DNA of 64,000 nucleotides from positions 930,001-994,000 of the forward strand of contig CP084608.1 of assembly GCA_025917655.1 (NCBI GenBank), in the 5' to 3' direction. Below the pieces are notes generated by a model. The model saw only the letters and a list, made by a program, of their open reading frames with translations, made no database searches and was not told where the DNA came from. Origin of the DNA: Chlorella sorokiniana. Taxonomy: Eukaryota > Chlorophyta > Trebouxiophyceae > Chlorellales > Chlorellaceae. This document shows positions 21,765 through 32,608 of this stretch, one piece after another. Position 1 is the first letter of the stretch. Each line of letters begins with the position of its first letter. Made by a program: the position numbers and the translations under genes.

Positions 21765-24201
21765 TCACGCGGCGACCAGCTGCTTGGCAGGCTGCTGCTG
21801 GCCGTCGGCCTGCTGCTGCTGCTGCTTGGGGATGAGGCCCACGTTTTCGAGGATGGCCACTGCATGAAGTTGGGGGTTGCGGGTGGATGGGTGGGGGATG
21901 AGGGCACATGATCTCCTCGGCGGTACCAGCGCACCACGCTGGGCAGCGAGCATGCCATGCTGCAACGCCAGGAGCCATCTGCCCAGCACACAGCGACCAG
22001 TGAGACAAAACCCTGCCGTGCACCCACCCGCAGAGCGCTCAAGGTTCAGCGTGTACATGTGGAGGCCCGGGCGCCGGCCGCCAGCAGCCGCTGGCACATC
22101 ATCGTGCCCAGGCTGATTCCGTAAGCCTGCAGGGGACGTGTGAGGATGGAGAGCAGGGGGCCATAGAGGCATGTTCGAGCATCCTTGGGCAGGCAACACA
22201 TGTGGCGCAGGCTGAGTACACACCCATGCCGCCTTTCAGGGGCTCCATTGCAAACACGTTGCCTGGGTGCTGTTTCCATGCTGACACGTGCTGGCGACGC
22301 CCTCCCAACGCTGCAGGCACCAACCACAGCCACACTCACACGCTGCCACCCTTGGACGTCAAGAGCGCGCACACACCAAGCAGGAACACACCTTGACTGC
22401 CTCGTCGCTGCCCTTGATCGCCTCCAGCGCGTCGGCAATGTGCTGAGGCACCGCCGTCTTGCAGAAGGAGGTCATGCGCTTGAAGCCGCCGTAGGTCATG
22501 ATGGGCATCACGCCCGGCAGGATGGGGGCGTTGATGCCCACGGAGCTGCGGGGAGGGGCCCGGAAGGACAGCAGGAGGTGCGGTCGATGCACGGTGCACA
22601 AGCTGTGTGTCGCCTCGGGCGCCACACCCAAGCTTGCAGCAGCGGGCCGACAGCCGGGAGGCATGAGCTCCGCTGCGCTGCCGCGCGGCTGGCAGGCGCA
22701 CTGGGCGCTGTGCCCCGCTGCCCCTCACCGGCAGTCCTTGACGAACTGGAGGTAGCGGTCGCAGTCGTAGAAGAGTTGGGTGACCACAAAGTCGGCGCCC
22801 GCGTCCAGCTGTGGGGCCGGGAATGGGTGGGGGCGCCAACGACGTGTGAGCACACGGTCGCGTGACAAGCAAGGGCGGCAAGGTTGGCCCCGCCAGCTGG
22901 GCCAGACACCCGCCCGCGATCCGCTCCCGCCCGCCCCGTCCTGCCTCAGCGCCCTTGGCGGCAAGCTTGGCCGCACGGGCAGCCCCGCAACGCCCGCGGT
23001 CGGCGGAACCAGCCGCACGCGCCCGCCCCACCTTCTGCTTCAGGTAGGCGATGTCTGCCCAGTAGGCGCGCTCCATCTCCGCAGGGTCGTCGGTGATTGC
23101 GTCAGGGTGCGCCTCGGGGTAGCCGCTCACGCCAATGCCAAAGAAGTCGCCGTGCTCGGCGCTGCAGGGCGGCAGGGCGGTGATTGGGGCGTACGGGGTG
23201 GGATGGGGCGAGGGGCGGGACGGCTGATGTCGCGTGCAAGGCAAACAACAACTGGCCACCAGGCATGCAGCCTGCGGGGCTGGCGGGCCGGCATGCACGC
23301 TGTGCCGGCTGCTCAGCCCCGCTGGGCAGGCCCCCCTTGTGTTGTCCCTGTGCTGCCAGGCTGTACCACCGGTGCGCACCGGATGTACTTCACCAGGTCC
23401 AAGGCGCAGGCGAAGCCGCCCTCCACCGCCTCAAAGTGGTCCTGCCCCTTGGGAGGGTCCCCCGCAGCGCCAGGATGTTGGTGATGCCGTACTCCTTGGC
23501 CTGAAAGTGGGGTCAGTGGGCGTGGGGGTTGTGGGGTGTGTGGGGGGCACCGGCAGCGGCGCAAGAGCTGAAGGCGGGAGGCAGATGCGTGGCATGTTGA
23601 CACTCCTCGCCCCTTGTCCTCATGCAGCCCCGCCCTCAGCTCCCCCACCCCGTACTCTCACTTGCCACTACACTACACTACACTATTCAGTGGCACCCCG
23701 CACCTTGGCCAGCGCCTCCTGCAGCTTCTCCACCGGCATGTTGGTGCACGTGAGGTGCATCATTGTCTCCACGCCCACCTGCGCGGGCAGCAGCGTAACG
23801 GGCACAGCGGCGGCAGCGTTGACCGCCTGAGCTGCGGCCCACTTTGCTTGACGGCTGCATGCCAGCTCGGTGCATAGCTGACGCCACGGTCGTCTACACC
23901 AGCTAAACGACAAAACCGGCACTGACAGAGCAAGGCGGAGGGCGCGCCCGCGGGGCCCCCCCCGCCCCCAAGGCCGCGCACCTCCTGCTGCATGCTGCGC
24001 GCCACATCCAGCGTAACGTCGGCGGTGGAGCCGCCGGCGCCCCAGGTGATGTCGCAGAATGTGGGGCCCAGCGCCGCCATGCGCGTCTGCCGCTCCTTGA
24101 GGTTGTGCACGCCCTCGTCGGTCTTGGGGGAAGTACTCAAAGCTGAAGAAGGTCTCTCCCGCCGCAACCTTGGCGTTTAGCTTGTCGATGATCTTCACCA
24201 T
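21765..24201 (-). CDS. MTHFR: Methylenetetrahydrofolate reductase, catalytic domain only
   Basis: Reduces 5,10-methylene-THF to 5-methyl-THF for methionine synthesis, using FAD. The start is ATG at 24199-24201 ([16 protein letters not shown]). Exons carry [111 protein letters not shown] and [18 protein letters not shown]: the full TIM barrel with the Glu of FEYFPPK, the RGDPP loop and the GYPE site. After GLIPK a short Gln-rich tail ends at 21765-21767. Eukaryotic enzymes normally go on for about 250-300 residues as an AdoMet-sensing regulatory domain; there is no room for one before the FYV7-like gene. One base is missing from the G run at 24126-24130 (FEYFPPK site). The neighbour at 24616 shares a divergent promoter. 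Confidence 0.93.
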
Positions 24202-24615
24202 GGTGCCCGCTCAGCAAGGATGGATGGCAGGCCAGGGACTGCACAGGCAGGCAGAGGCACGGCGGCGGCAGGTGGTGGGACGTAGGGTGCCGCGCCCCGC
24301 TTGTCCCTCGAGCCACCACCCTGCATGCAATAAGCGGACACACCAGTGCACGATGCACTCACAGGTGTCTCGATGGGTAGAGGGTCCTGCTGCAGCGCGG
24401 CCAGGCCGAACAGATGTGGGGCGGGGCGTGAGCGGGAAGGAAAACCCTGCAACAGGAAAGCTGATGCAGTTCCCAGCACACCCAAAACGCACAGCCCTCG
24501 ATTGAACAACAGCTCTTGAGTGTCCAGTCCTTCTAGGCTAAGTTTTCTATTGCGGGAAAATGGCCGTAAAGAGAGCGGGCTGAGCATCTCGCCGTTTCCT
24601 TTGCAACGATATCAA
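24202..24615. other. Divergent promoter region, MTHFR / cis-prenyltransferase
   Basis: 414 bases between start codons; no specific site recognised. Confidence 0.4.
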
Positions 24616-26407
24616 ATGACAGCCCAACCAAGGGCTCCAGCGGGAGCCCGCACCGCCCATGCGTTAAGTGCGCGCCCTTTGCAACTTCCTGCGTGGCACG
24701 GAGCTTCAAGGGGTGTCACAGGCAGCGGGAGATCTGAGAGAACGTGCAATGCAGCTTGGATCCCGACGAGGGCGGGGCACCTTGTGGTTGCCGCGGCAGC
24801 GGCCAACGGCAGCAGCGACGCTGCAGCTGGCAGGGGCAACAGTTGGCAGGCTGGCAATGTCACACGTGTCGCGGACAGCAACCTCAGCAGCAACCCTGGG
24901 AATGGGAGCGATGGCGATGCGTCCCTGGACGGCAGCGCAGGCATGCGTGGCACGCAGCCAGCACCGGAGCCGGAGCTGCCGCCGCGGGATCTGCTGCCCA
25001 GCCACGTTGCTCTGGTGGGTGCTTCTGCTCGTGTGCCTGTCGGCTTGCTTGCTGCTGCGTGCCCATTGCCTGCGTTTAAATCCCCATCATGAATTTCTGC
25101 GCTTGTTCAAGGCGAGGTTGGCTCGCTGCTCCGCAGATAATGGATGGGAATGCACGGTGGGCCGCTGCGCGCGGGCGACCCGCCGCGTTTGGCTACCAGG
25201 CAGGCGTGGAGGCGTTGCGCACCGTCGTGCGGTGCTGCCAGAGCTGGGGTGTGCCGTGCCTCACGGTGCGCACGCCGCAGCTGGCACGGCCGCGGCCAGG
25301 CCGGGCATCCCCGTGCTGTGCTGCACAGACTGCCTGGGCTTCCGCAGCAGCGCGATGGCATGGGCCGCAAGCGCCACAGCCCCTCCTGTTTCCCTGCACA
25401 ACCTGTCGGACCGCGCAGCAGGCTCTGCCACTGCCCGCCGCCCCCACCCCATAAACCACACACACACACACACACACACAAAGTGCCATGCCCCCGCCCC
25501 CGCCGCCGCCAGGTGTATGCCTTCAGCGCGGAGAACTGGTCCCGCCCAGCGTTGGAGGTGGACGCCCTGCTGGCGCTGATGGAGCGCACGCTGGCGGCTG
25601 AGGTGGCTGAGCTGGCGGCCTGCGGCGTGCGCCTGCGCTTCATCGGCGAGCTGGGCATGCTGCCCCGCTCCCTGCAGCGCCAAATGCGCAGGTGAGGATG
25701 GGGGCGGCAGGCAGCAGCTGCGGGTGGTTGCTGTGAAAGGGGGACTGCTGGGCTGCCACCTGAGAACGCGGGTTCCCCTCCTCGCCAGCCCGGTGCCTCC
25801 CTGATTGCCCCGCTTGCTCCCATCCTGCACCTACCCGCCCCCTTGCATGCCTCCCTCCTCGCAGCGCCGAGCTGGCCACCGGGGACAACAGCAGCCTGCA
25901 CCTCACCGTGGCGGTCAGCTACTCGGGCGGCAGGACCTGACGCTGGCAGCGCAGGAGCTGGCGCGGCGCTGCGCCGCAGGGGAGCTGGCCCACACCGACA
26001 TCACCCCCGCCCACATCGCCGACCTGCTGGCCACCCGCCAGCTGCCCTCCGCCTGGCAGCAGCCCGACCTGCTGGTGCGCACCAGCGGCGAGCGGCGCCT
26101 GTCCAACTTCCTCACCTGGGAGAGCGCCTACTCGGGTGCGCGCGGCGGCCTGGGGCCCCGGGCTGCCGTGGCGGCAGATGGGCCAGCGTGCACGCAGTGC
26201 GTCGGTCCCCTAGACATTGTCGCTCTGCTTCCTCACCCGCCTCCGTTCCGTCCCGTCTGCTTCGCAGAATTGTACTTCAGTGACGCGCTGTGGCCAGATT
26301 TCCGCGAGGCGGAGTTGGCGAGTGCGCTGCGCGACTATGCGCACCGGGAGCGTCGCTTTGGCGGGCGGCGACAGCGCGAGGCCAGCGGGGCCGGTGGTGA
26401 AGGCTAA
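24616..26407 (+). CDS. cis-Prenyltransferase (undecaprenyl / dehydrodolichyl diphosphate synthase family)
   Basis: Condenses isopentenyl diphosphate in cis onto an allylic diphosphate to make polyprenyl diphosphates. Exons: 24616-25014, 25137-25265, 25513-25691, 25865-26135 and 26268-26407, all GT-AG. Exon 1 (133 codons) is a Ser/Ala/Arg-rich leader starting MTAQPRAPAGARTAHALSAR, a likely plastid transit peptide, ending LPSHVAL. The catalytic motifs follow: IMDGNARWAAARGRP (with the catalytic Asp), GVEALRTVVRCC, VYAFSAENWSRP, a TVAVSYSG block, and LLVRTSGERRLSNFLTW with ELYFSDALWPDF. All five conserved regions of the family are present. One base is missing in the G run at 25925-25927 (SYSGRQDL). 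The stop TAA is at 26405-26407, followed by TGTAA at 26582. Product chain length cannot be told from sequence. A (CA)n run sits in intron 2. Confidence 0.94.
25457..25480 (+). repeat. (CA)n microsatellite in intron
   Basis: Twelve CA units in intron 2 of the cis-prenyltransferase gene. Confidence 0.92.
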
Positions 26408-27571
26408 TTTTGTGAAGAGGGTGGCTCCGGCTCTCATGCCTGCATTTCTTTGGCTTTGAAGTGCTGGCGAAAGAGTTGGAAGGTGGTCCCTGATGTCACT
26501 TGCCTGTGGCTCTCTGTGACAAGAAGCGTGGAGAGTGCATGGAGCTGGTTGTGTTGTAGAGCTATCCATGTACATTGAGACTGTAAACCGCGGGTGCAAA
26601 GCTGTACCACGGATGTAAATTATGAATGGACAGCACGCTGTTTCATCAAGCTGCAAGGCTGGCATGGGTCTGCACTAGGTCTGCATGAAGATTCCCTGCC
26701 GCCACTTGGGGCAAGCGGTGGAAAGTCAAGTGCACCGAGCGCGGTATCCCTGCTGTGATTACTGGCAAGGCTCCCTTTGTTTCATGTTGCCGATAATGTA
26801 TGGATCAGTGCACCAAATTCCTTGAAGATTAAATATGGGAGGATGGTGCCAGCTGAAGGCCTGCCAGGGCAAGCCGTTGGCAGCTGCGTGTGGTGGCAGA
26901 CCCTGTCGCTCTGCGACCAAAGAGGGCGACCTACGTCTGCTGGTCGCAATATGAGCTGCTTATGAGTCCTGGACGTCAATCAAGCGCACCCGAATACCGT
27001 GTGAACCCGTGAGCTTGGGCGAGGGCTTGAGGAGGTCGGGTCAGAGCCCCCGCGGCTCCTCAGTCCAAATGTTTACGAGCGTGCCGCTGAAGGGTGGAGT
27101 GTGAGCTGATTGCATGAAGGCAGATGTTCCGTGTGCTGCGTGCGGGGCTCAGGTGCGAGGCGGCCGATGGCAAGGGTATGCCCCTTGTGAACACCATTGT
27201 GCAGCGGCAGCGAGCATTGGTGGCATTGCGGCTCGTCCTTAGGCAGCGAGCGTCCTCCTCTCACTTCGCCCGCCCACCATGCTGCCGCTGGGCAGTGCGA
27301 CGTGTCCAGTGAAGACAGACCTACCTTGCAGTGACTATGAGAGGACACACCCCAGGGAGCCGCACCCAGAGATCAGGTGCTGTGCCTGGAGTGACGGCAG
27401 GGTGTTTTGGGCCGCTTGCGGGTGGTGCTAGCCCGTCTGAATGCTTCATACGACAGAACACGCCGTTGTAAAGGGGCGCCGGTCATGAAAGTAAGGGCGT
27501 CGTTCCAACCTTCCCGGTCCTTGTAGCTGCCGCCCTCACCTCATACACGGATAATGCACGCCTATATGCAG
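26408..27571. other. Between cis-prenyltransferase and family copy 1
   Basis: About 1.1 kb. The first 200 bases are 3' UTR. The rest must hold the promoter and the missing first exon(s) of family copy 1, whose first visible exon at 27572 begins inside a codon. No start exon could be fixed; an ATG at about 27485 lies just before a GTAAGG but joins out of frame. Confidence 0.45.
26582..26586 (+). other. Poly(A) signal TGTAA
   Basis: About 175 bases after the cis-prenyltransferase stop; a second TGTAA lies near 26614. Confidence 0.6.
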
Positions 27572-29498
27572 AGCCTACAAGCTCGGCAAGAAGCGGTGGA
27601 GCTACAACCAGGTCGAACTGCGCCTGACAGAGGCCAACGGCGACCGGCAAGCAGACGTCAAGCAGACGGCCCACGCAGCCAATGTTGATTTTCCAGAGCC
27701 TGCCCAGGCAAGTTTGTCTGGGCCAGCAGTGCTTTCCGCCTGGGGCAGCACCTGCAGCTGGGGCACGCCCATCTGTTGTGGTTCAACCAGCGCACGGAAA
27801 GGCGCGCTGCGCGGCGGGCTGGCGACCAACTGGTCCTTGCAAATGCGACAGGCGTGCACAGCTGCACCGTCGCTTGCACGTCCGTCTCCCCCTCGCTCCT
27901 GCCCTCACGCAGTGGCCCCTGCCCCCGCCTCCCTCCCCCGCAGGACTCTGCGGTGTGCTTCCACGTGCAGCTGGAGTCGGGCCACAAGCTGCTGGTACAC
28001 CTGTATGTTGTGTACGACCAGCCGCCCCCGGAGGCCGCCCCGACGCGCAGCAGCGGCAGCAGCAGCAGCAGCAGCAGGGCAGGCAGCCCGGGGGAGCGCT
28101 TTCATGGTGAGAGCGACCGACGCCTCGGCCTTAAACTTGCACCATTGTGCTTGCAGCGCGGCGCTCGACAACGCCACCTCCAAGTCGGTGCCCACCCACC
28201 CGCCGCAGGAAGCTGGTGACTCGCCGCGACTGCTGCAAGGGCTGCCAGGGCAACGTGCTGCGCTCGCTGCAGCGCTTCGGCCGCCTGGGCAAGCGCTCGT
28301 GGGGAGACAATGGAAAAGCCCCCGAGCCCGCCGCCTCCACAGCCATGAAGGTGCGGTGCGAGGGCCCGCGGTGGCCGCTGCTGCCGCTGCCAGGCTGCAT
28401 TGGCGGCTCAGCCTGCTGCTGCCCTGCTGCATCCGCTCGCACCCGCCAGCCAGCCAGGGCTCACCACACCTTTGGACCCCTGCTCGCGTCACCCCAGTCT
28501 GGCCGCTGGCCGTGGCCCCCTTTCTTTTTTTGGGCAGGACCCGAAGTACATGTATGTGTCCCTTGATGAGGCGTGCACCCACGTGGACGCCGCCGCCTTC
28601 CGCCTCGTGGCGGGCGTGTACAACCGGCAGGGCACGCGCCTGCTGGCCACCGCGGTCAGCCCCCGTGCGCGTGCTGGCCAACAACGACGTGCCCACCGGC
28701 GCTGCCCGCATCACGCTCGACGCCCGCCTGCCCGCCGACTGGGAGGGCTGGGCCGAGGCGCCGCCCGCCCCCGCAGACCAGGACTTGCCGGCTGTGCCCA
28801 GCGCGCCGCCTACGGCCGCCGCGAGGCCAAAGCGCACGCGTGGCGATGCGTCGCGGCACCCTGCTCACCAGCCCGGCAGCGCAGAGCCCAGCCTCAGCTC
28901 CGTTTCCGCCTCTGAGGAGCACCCGGGGGCAGTGGCGCCACCACGCTGCCGCAGTCGCTCTCCGCGCCGGTGGGGTTGGCGGCGCCTGGCGCCGCCCCCG
29001 CCCCGGCCTTCTCCTACCAGCAGCCGGACCACTCAAGCGCCCTGCAGCTACCCAGCCACGGCGCCGACAGCCAGGCCCTCCTGGCCGCCTGGCACCAGCA
29101 GCACGCGCTGGCAACCAGCGGCGGCACGCCCGGCCGGCTGGACCCAGTGGCCTGTGGCGACCGCGCCGGCGCCGCGACGCGCACGCTGTCGCTGCTTGCA
29201 GCCCCGCAGCACCAGCAGCTGCAGTCGCACTGGCAGCTGCGGCAGGCGGCCATGCACGGGGCGGCGGCGCCACGCCCTTTGCCGCCGCCGCCGTCGCCGC
29301 CGCCCGCGCCTTCTCCCTGCCCGACCCAAGCCTTAGCCTGCAGCCAGGTGGCTCTGGGCAGTGGCAGCAGCACCCAGCAATGCAGCCCGGCAGCCCCCGT
29401 GCGGCCAGCATGCCTGTCGGCAGCCAGGACTTCAGCTTTATGGCGCAACAGCAGGCTGGGGCCGCTGCCATGTTGCCACGGCCGCCCTCAGCCGGCTC

Positions 29499-29530
<32 letters not shown>

Positions 29531-30897
29531 GCTTCCAGCAGCAGGTCGCCGACTGGGGCCAGTTCAGCGGGCCAGGGGGCTTTGGCCCAGCGGTTGCCGG
29601 CGGCGCCTCGCTCCAGCAGGGCAGCGCGCAGCAGCAGCTGGCGGCGCGGTACTGCCTGCCGCAGCGTGGGGAGCTCATGCCCGTGGGCAGCGGCGGCTTG
29701 GGCCTGCCGCACGCCTACAGCGTGCAGTGCATGGGGGCAGCAGGGAGCGGGGGTCGGCGCTGCCCACGGGCACCGACCCTGCAGGGGTGGCTGCCGCCGC
29801 GGCGGCCGACCGTCTGGCCTGTGGCCCCGCTGGCAGCAGCCTCACGCCGCCGCAGTTGCTGCAGCAGGCTGCGCCCCTGCACCGCACCAGCTCCGACCTG
29901 CTGGCAGGCAGCGCGCACAGCGGCAGCGCGACGCGTGGCGTCAGCGGTCACCTGCCGTTCGCGCCGAAGGCGCAGCGCGAGGCAGCCCGCCACGCCGCGC
30001 TTCTGCAGCACGCGGACGCACAGATGCTGGCTGCCAGCCGCGCAACAGCCAGCCGCGCGGCGCTGCACGTGCCCGGCGGCGGGGACGAGGCGGTGGCACA
30101 CCTCCACCTGGAGGCGCGGCTGCAGCACCTGCACCTCAGGATGCAGCAGCAGCAGCAGCAGGAGCTGCAGCAGCGGCGGCAGCAGCTGGCCGCCGCCATG
30201 TCCGCCGCCGGCCTGCAGCTGCCGTTTGAGCCGGGAGCCTGCCGGCCCTGCACGCTCGCGGCAGCAGCGGCGGCGCCGCCCTCTTCCCCCCAGCAGCCTT
30301 CCCCTTGCGGACGCCAGCCGCGGCCAGGACCTCTCTTTCCCCCTCCCGTTCCCGCCGGGCGGGTGAGCTGGCTGCTCCGCCTGCCTGCCTGCCTGCCCGT
30401 TTGCCCTGGCTCCCGCGGCATGCTGGGGGCGCTGCAAGCTGCGGCATCCTGCTCGTGCCAAACCGCTGCCCCGCCCCGTTGTTGTGCTGCTGCCGCAGCC
30501 TGGACCACTTGGAGGTGGCGGCCCTGCTGGACGACGTGCTGGGGTGCCCTGAGCCAGCCTGCAACAGGCGGCAAGGGCAGTGTGCAACGCCGCCGCAAGC
30601 GGTGGGCTGGCCCCCAGCCCCCCACCCCCTCCCCCTCTTGATGTGGGCCGCGCCGCGGTGCCGGGCGGAGATGGGTCGCTTGGGTGTTCCCCGCTGGCAG
30701 CCTCCCCGCTGCCCCCTGGACTGCCAGAATTTTGCCCCCCCCTCCCGGATGTGCAACCTTCTTGCCCGCAACCCCTTTGCACACAACAGACGCTGTGGCA
30801 ACCGGCCCCGCTGCACCACTGTACTCCGTGCGGGGGCATCCGGCCGCCCGCCTTGACCCTGCCGCCCGCGCCCCTCAGCAGAGGGAAGGGCGCATAG
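27572..30897 (+). CDS. Unrecognised family, copy 1: possible transcription factor
   Basis: Exons: 27572-27707 (AYKLGKKRWSYNQVELRL...), 27944-28106 (DSAVCFHVQLESGHKLLV), 28209-28350 (KLVTRRDCCKGCQGNVLRSL with QRFGRLGKRSW), then from 28538 DPKYMYVSLDEACTHVDAAA, FRLVAGVYNRQGTRLLATAV, VRVLANNDVPTGAARI and WEGW. The second half is Ala/Gln/Ser-rich with polyglutamine at 29500-29529, a Gln/Arg coil (LHLRMQQQQQQELQQRR) and a late amphipathic DHLEVAALLDDVL. The 5' exon is unresolved and several frame changes occur after 28660, so the end (30856 or 30897) is uncertain. Intron 1 starts GCAAGT. Copies 2 and 3 share these blocks and intron positions. Cys knuckle, compact beta-like core and Gln-rich tail suggest a DNA-binding regulator; the order of elements faintly recalls Rel/COE/p53-type Ig-fold domains. 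That is inference only. Confidence 0.72.
27708..27943 (+). other. GC-AG intron, family copy 1
   Basis: Begins GCAAGT after ...CCTGCCCAG and ends CCGCAG before GACTCTGCG. Only the GC donor keeps phase 0; copies 2 and 3 have a GC donor at the same codon border. Confidence 0.82.
29500..29529 (+). repeat. CAG repeat coding polyglutamine
   Basis: Ten CAG units in the tail of family copy 1, flanked by further Gln-rich sequence. Confidence 0.9.
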
Positions 30898-31697
30898 CGT
30901 TGGGTCCCCAATGTTTCTGTTTCCAATACCTGTCTCCAACACATTAAATAGACTTGTACAAACGAGGCCATCTGCAAATTTTTTACCCGCCTTGCCAACC
31001 GACGTGCCCTTCCGTGCCGTGAGGCTCTTGATGCCGGGCAGGCACTGGACTGACTCCACCCTCCTTCCCTCTGTGGCAGCTGTCAAACGCGTGTTCAGCT
31101 GTGTCCCTTCTACCTGACCATCGTTCTTGTTTGGACTGCTTCAGAAGCCATGACGCACTCCTCGTCCCTGCTCTGGCCACCTCGCCGTTCCCCCGTCACA
31201 GCTCTGCCGCCCTTCTGGCTGTGCTGCAAATTGCTGGGGGCCGCCTTGCAGCCACGCGCAGTGCAGACCCGCCCCCGCAATGCGCCAACTTTGCGGTCTC
31301 TGTTCTGCGGGGGCAGGCCGGTGCCTTGCTGCGCTGCGCCGCTGCCCGCGCGGACCCTCAGAAACCGCCATGCGGTGCGCGCGGGCACCTCTCATCGATC
31401 CTTTGCGCTCAACCTTTCCCCTGCCTGATATGATTTCTCCTATTCTCCAGTGAAACAAATGAGCGTGCGCGGTGTGCTCATCCCTCCTACTCCGGCCCCT
31501 GACCCCCTTCCCGCTTTTCCCCTGCTTGGCCTTTCCCCGCCCCCGTGGTGCAGCAGCCGTTCTTTTAGTGATCCGCAGTGCATGTAGTAGACAAGGGGGT
31601 ACATGAAAAGGGCAGAGCAGAGCAGAGGCAAAGCATGTCAGGCCTTAGCCAGCGGGGGTGCCAGCAGAGGGGCAACCGGGTTGGATGCAAAGGTGCC
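30898..31697. other. Convergent intergenic region
   Basis: About 800 bases between family copy 1 and DEG9, holding both 3' UTRs. No coding signal recognised. Confidence 0.45.
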
Positions 31698-32574
31698 TCA
31701 GGCGGCTGCCTTATCGGGCGTGGCGACGGCGGGCCCGCTGCCATCAGCCCCCGCCCCGTCGCCGTGCCCGGCCTCCTCCCCCGCCTCCAGCTGCTCCCGC
31801 ACGTCACGGCTCATCTCGTCGGCGATGTTGTGCTCCTCCTTGATGACGGCGGTGCAGGCGCGGGCGGTGGCAGCATCCATCACAACCACCTGTGCAATGG
31901 AGGGTGGGGGTGCGACGTCGGCGTGTGCTTTGCAGGCTGTGCGCGGCAGTGTTGGCAGCAGTGTGGAGGTCAGCCACAGGCGCCAGCAGCAGCAGCAGGC
32001 ATACAGGTTCCGGCTGAAGCAGGCCCCAGCTGCTGCGGCTGGCCGCCCGGCTGCAGGGCGGGGGGCGGCAAGTGTCGACGGCCATGCAGCGCATTGCCCC
32101 ACCCCCACCTTGTTCCCCGCCTCCAGGTCCCAGCGCATGAACTCCTGGTCGCAGGCCATCACGAGGCGCGCCAGCTGGCACTCGCATGGGACGCAGGCAC
32201 AGGGACGGGCCTTGGGGCGGGGTACGCACACACACACACAGTTGCCGCTCTGCGACTGCTAGCTCAAGAGGGATGGCTGCTCTGGGAGGGCAAACCCGAC
32301 CCTCAGCCAGGGGGTCCCAACAGCTCACTTCAAACAACTTGACGGCCTCCGCGACCCCCATCCTCTCCCCCCTTCACACTCACACACACATAAACCATCA
32401 CCCACGGCCCCCCTCCAAGAACAACCCTGGGGGCCCCACCTGCGCCAGGTTGCGCACGGGGTGGCCGTTGAAGGCGGTGACGGGGCTGTCGCGGATGCCC
32501 AGCGTCGACTCGTAGCCCAGGGTGGCGTCGCAGGCCAGCACGCTCGACAGCACCACCACCTTTGGGGGGAACGG

Positions 32575-32608
<34 letters not shown>

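Noticed and set aside
28560-28670. Programmed frameshifting in the family core
   Set aside because: The three copies need different offsets at the C run, which fits sequencing error better than a conserved slippery site.
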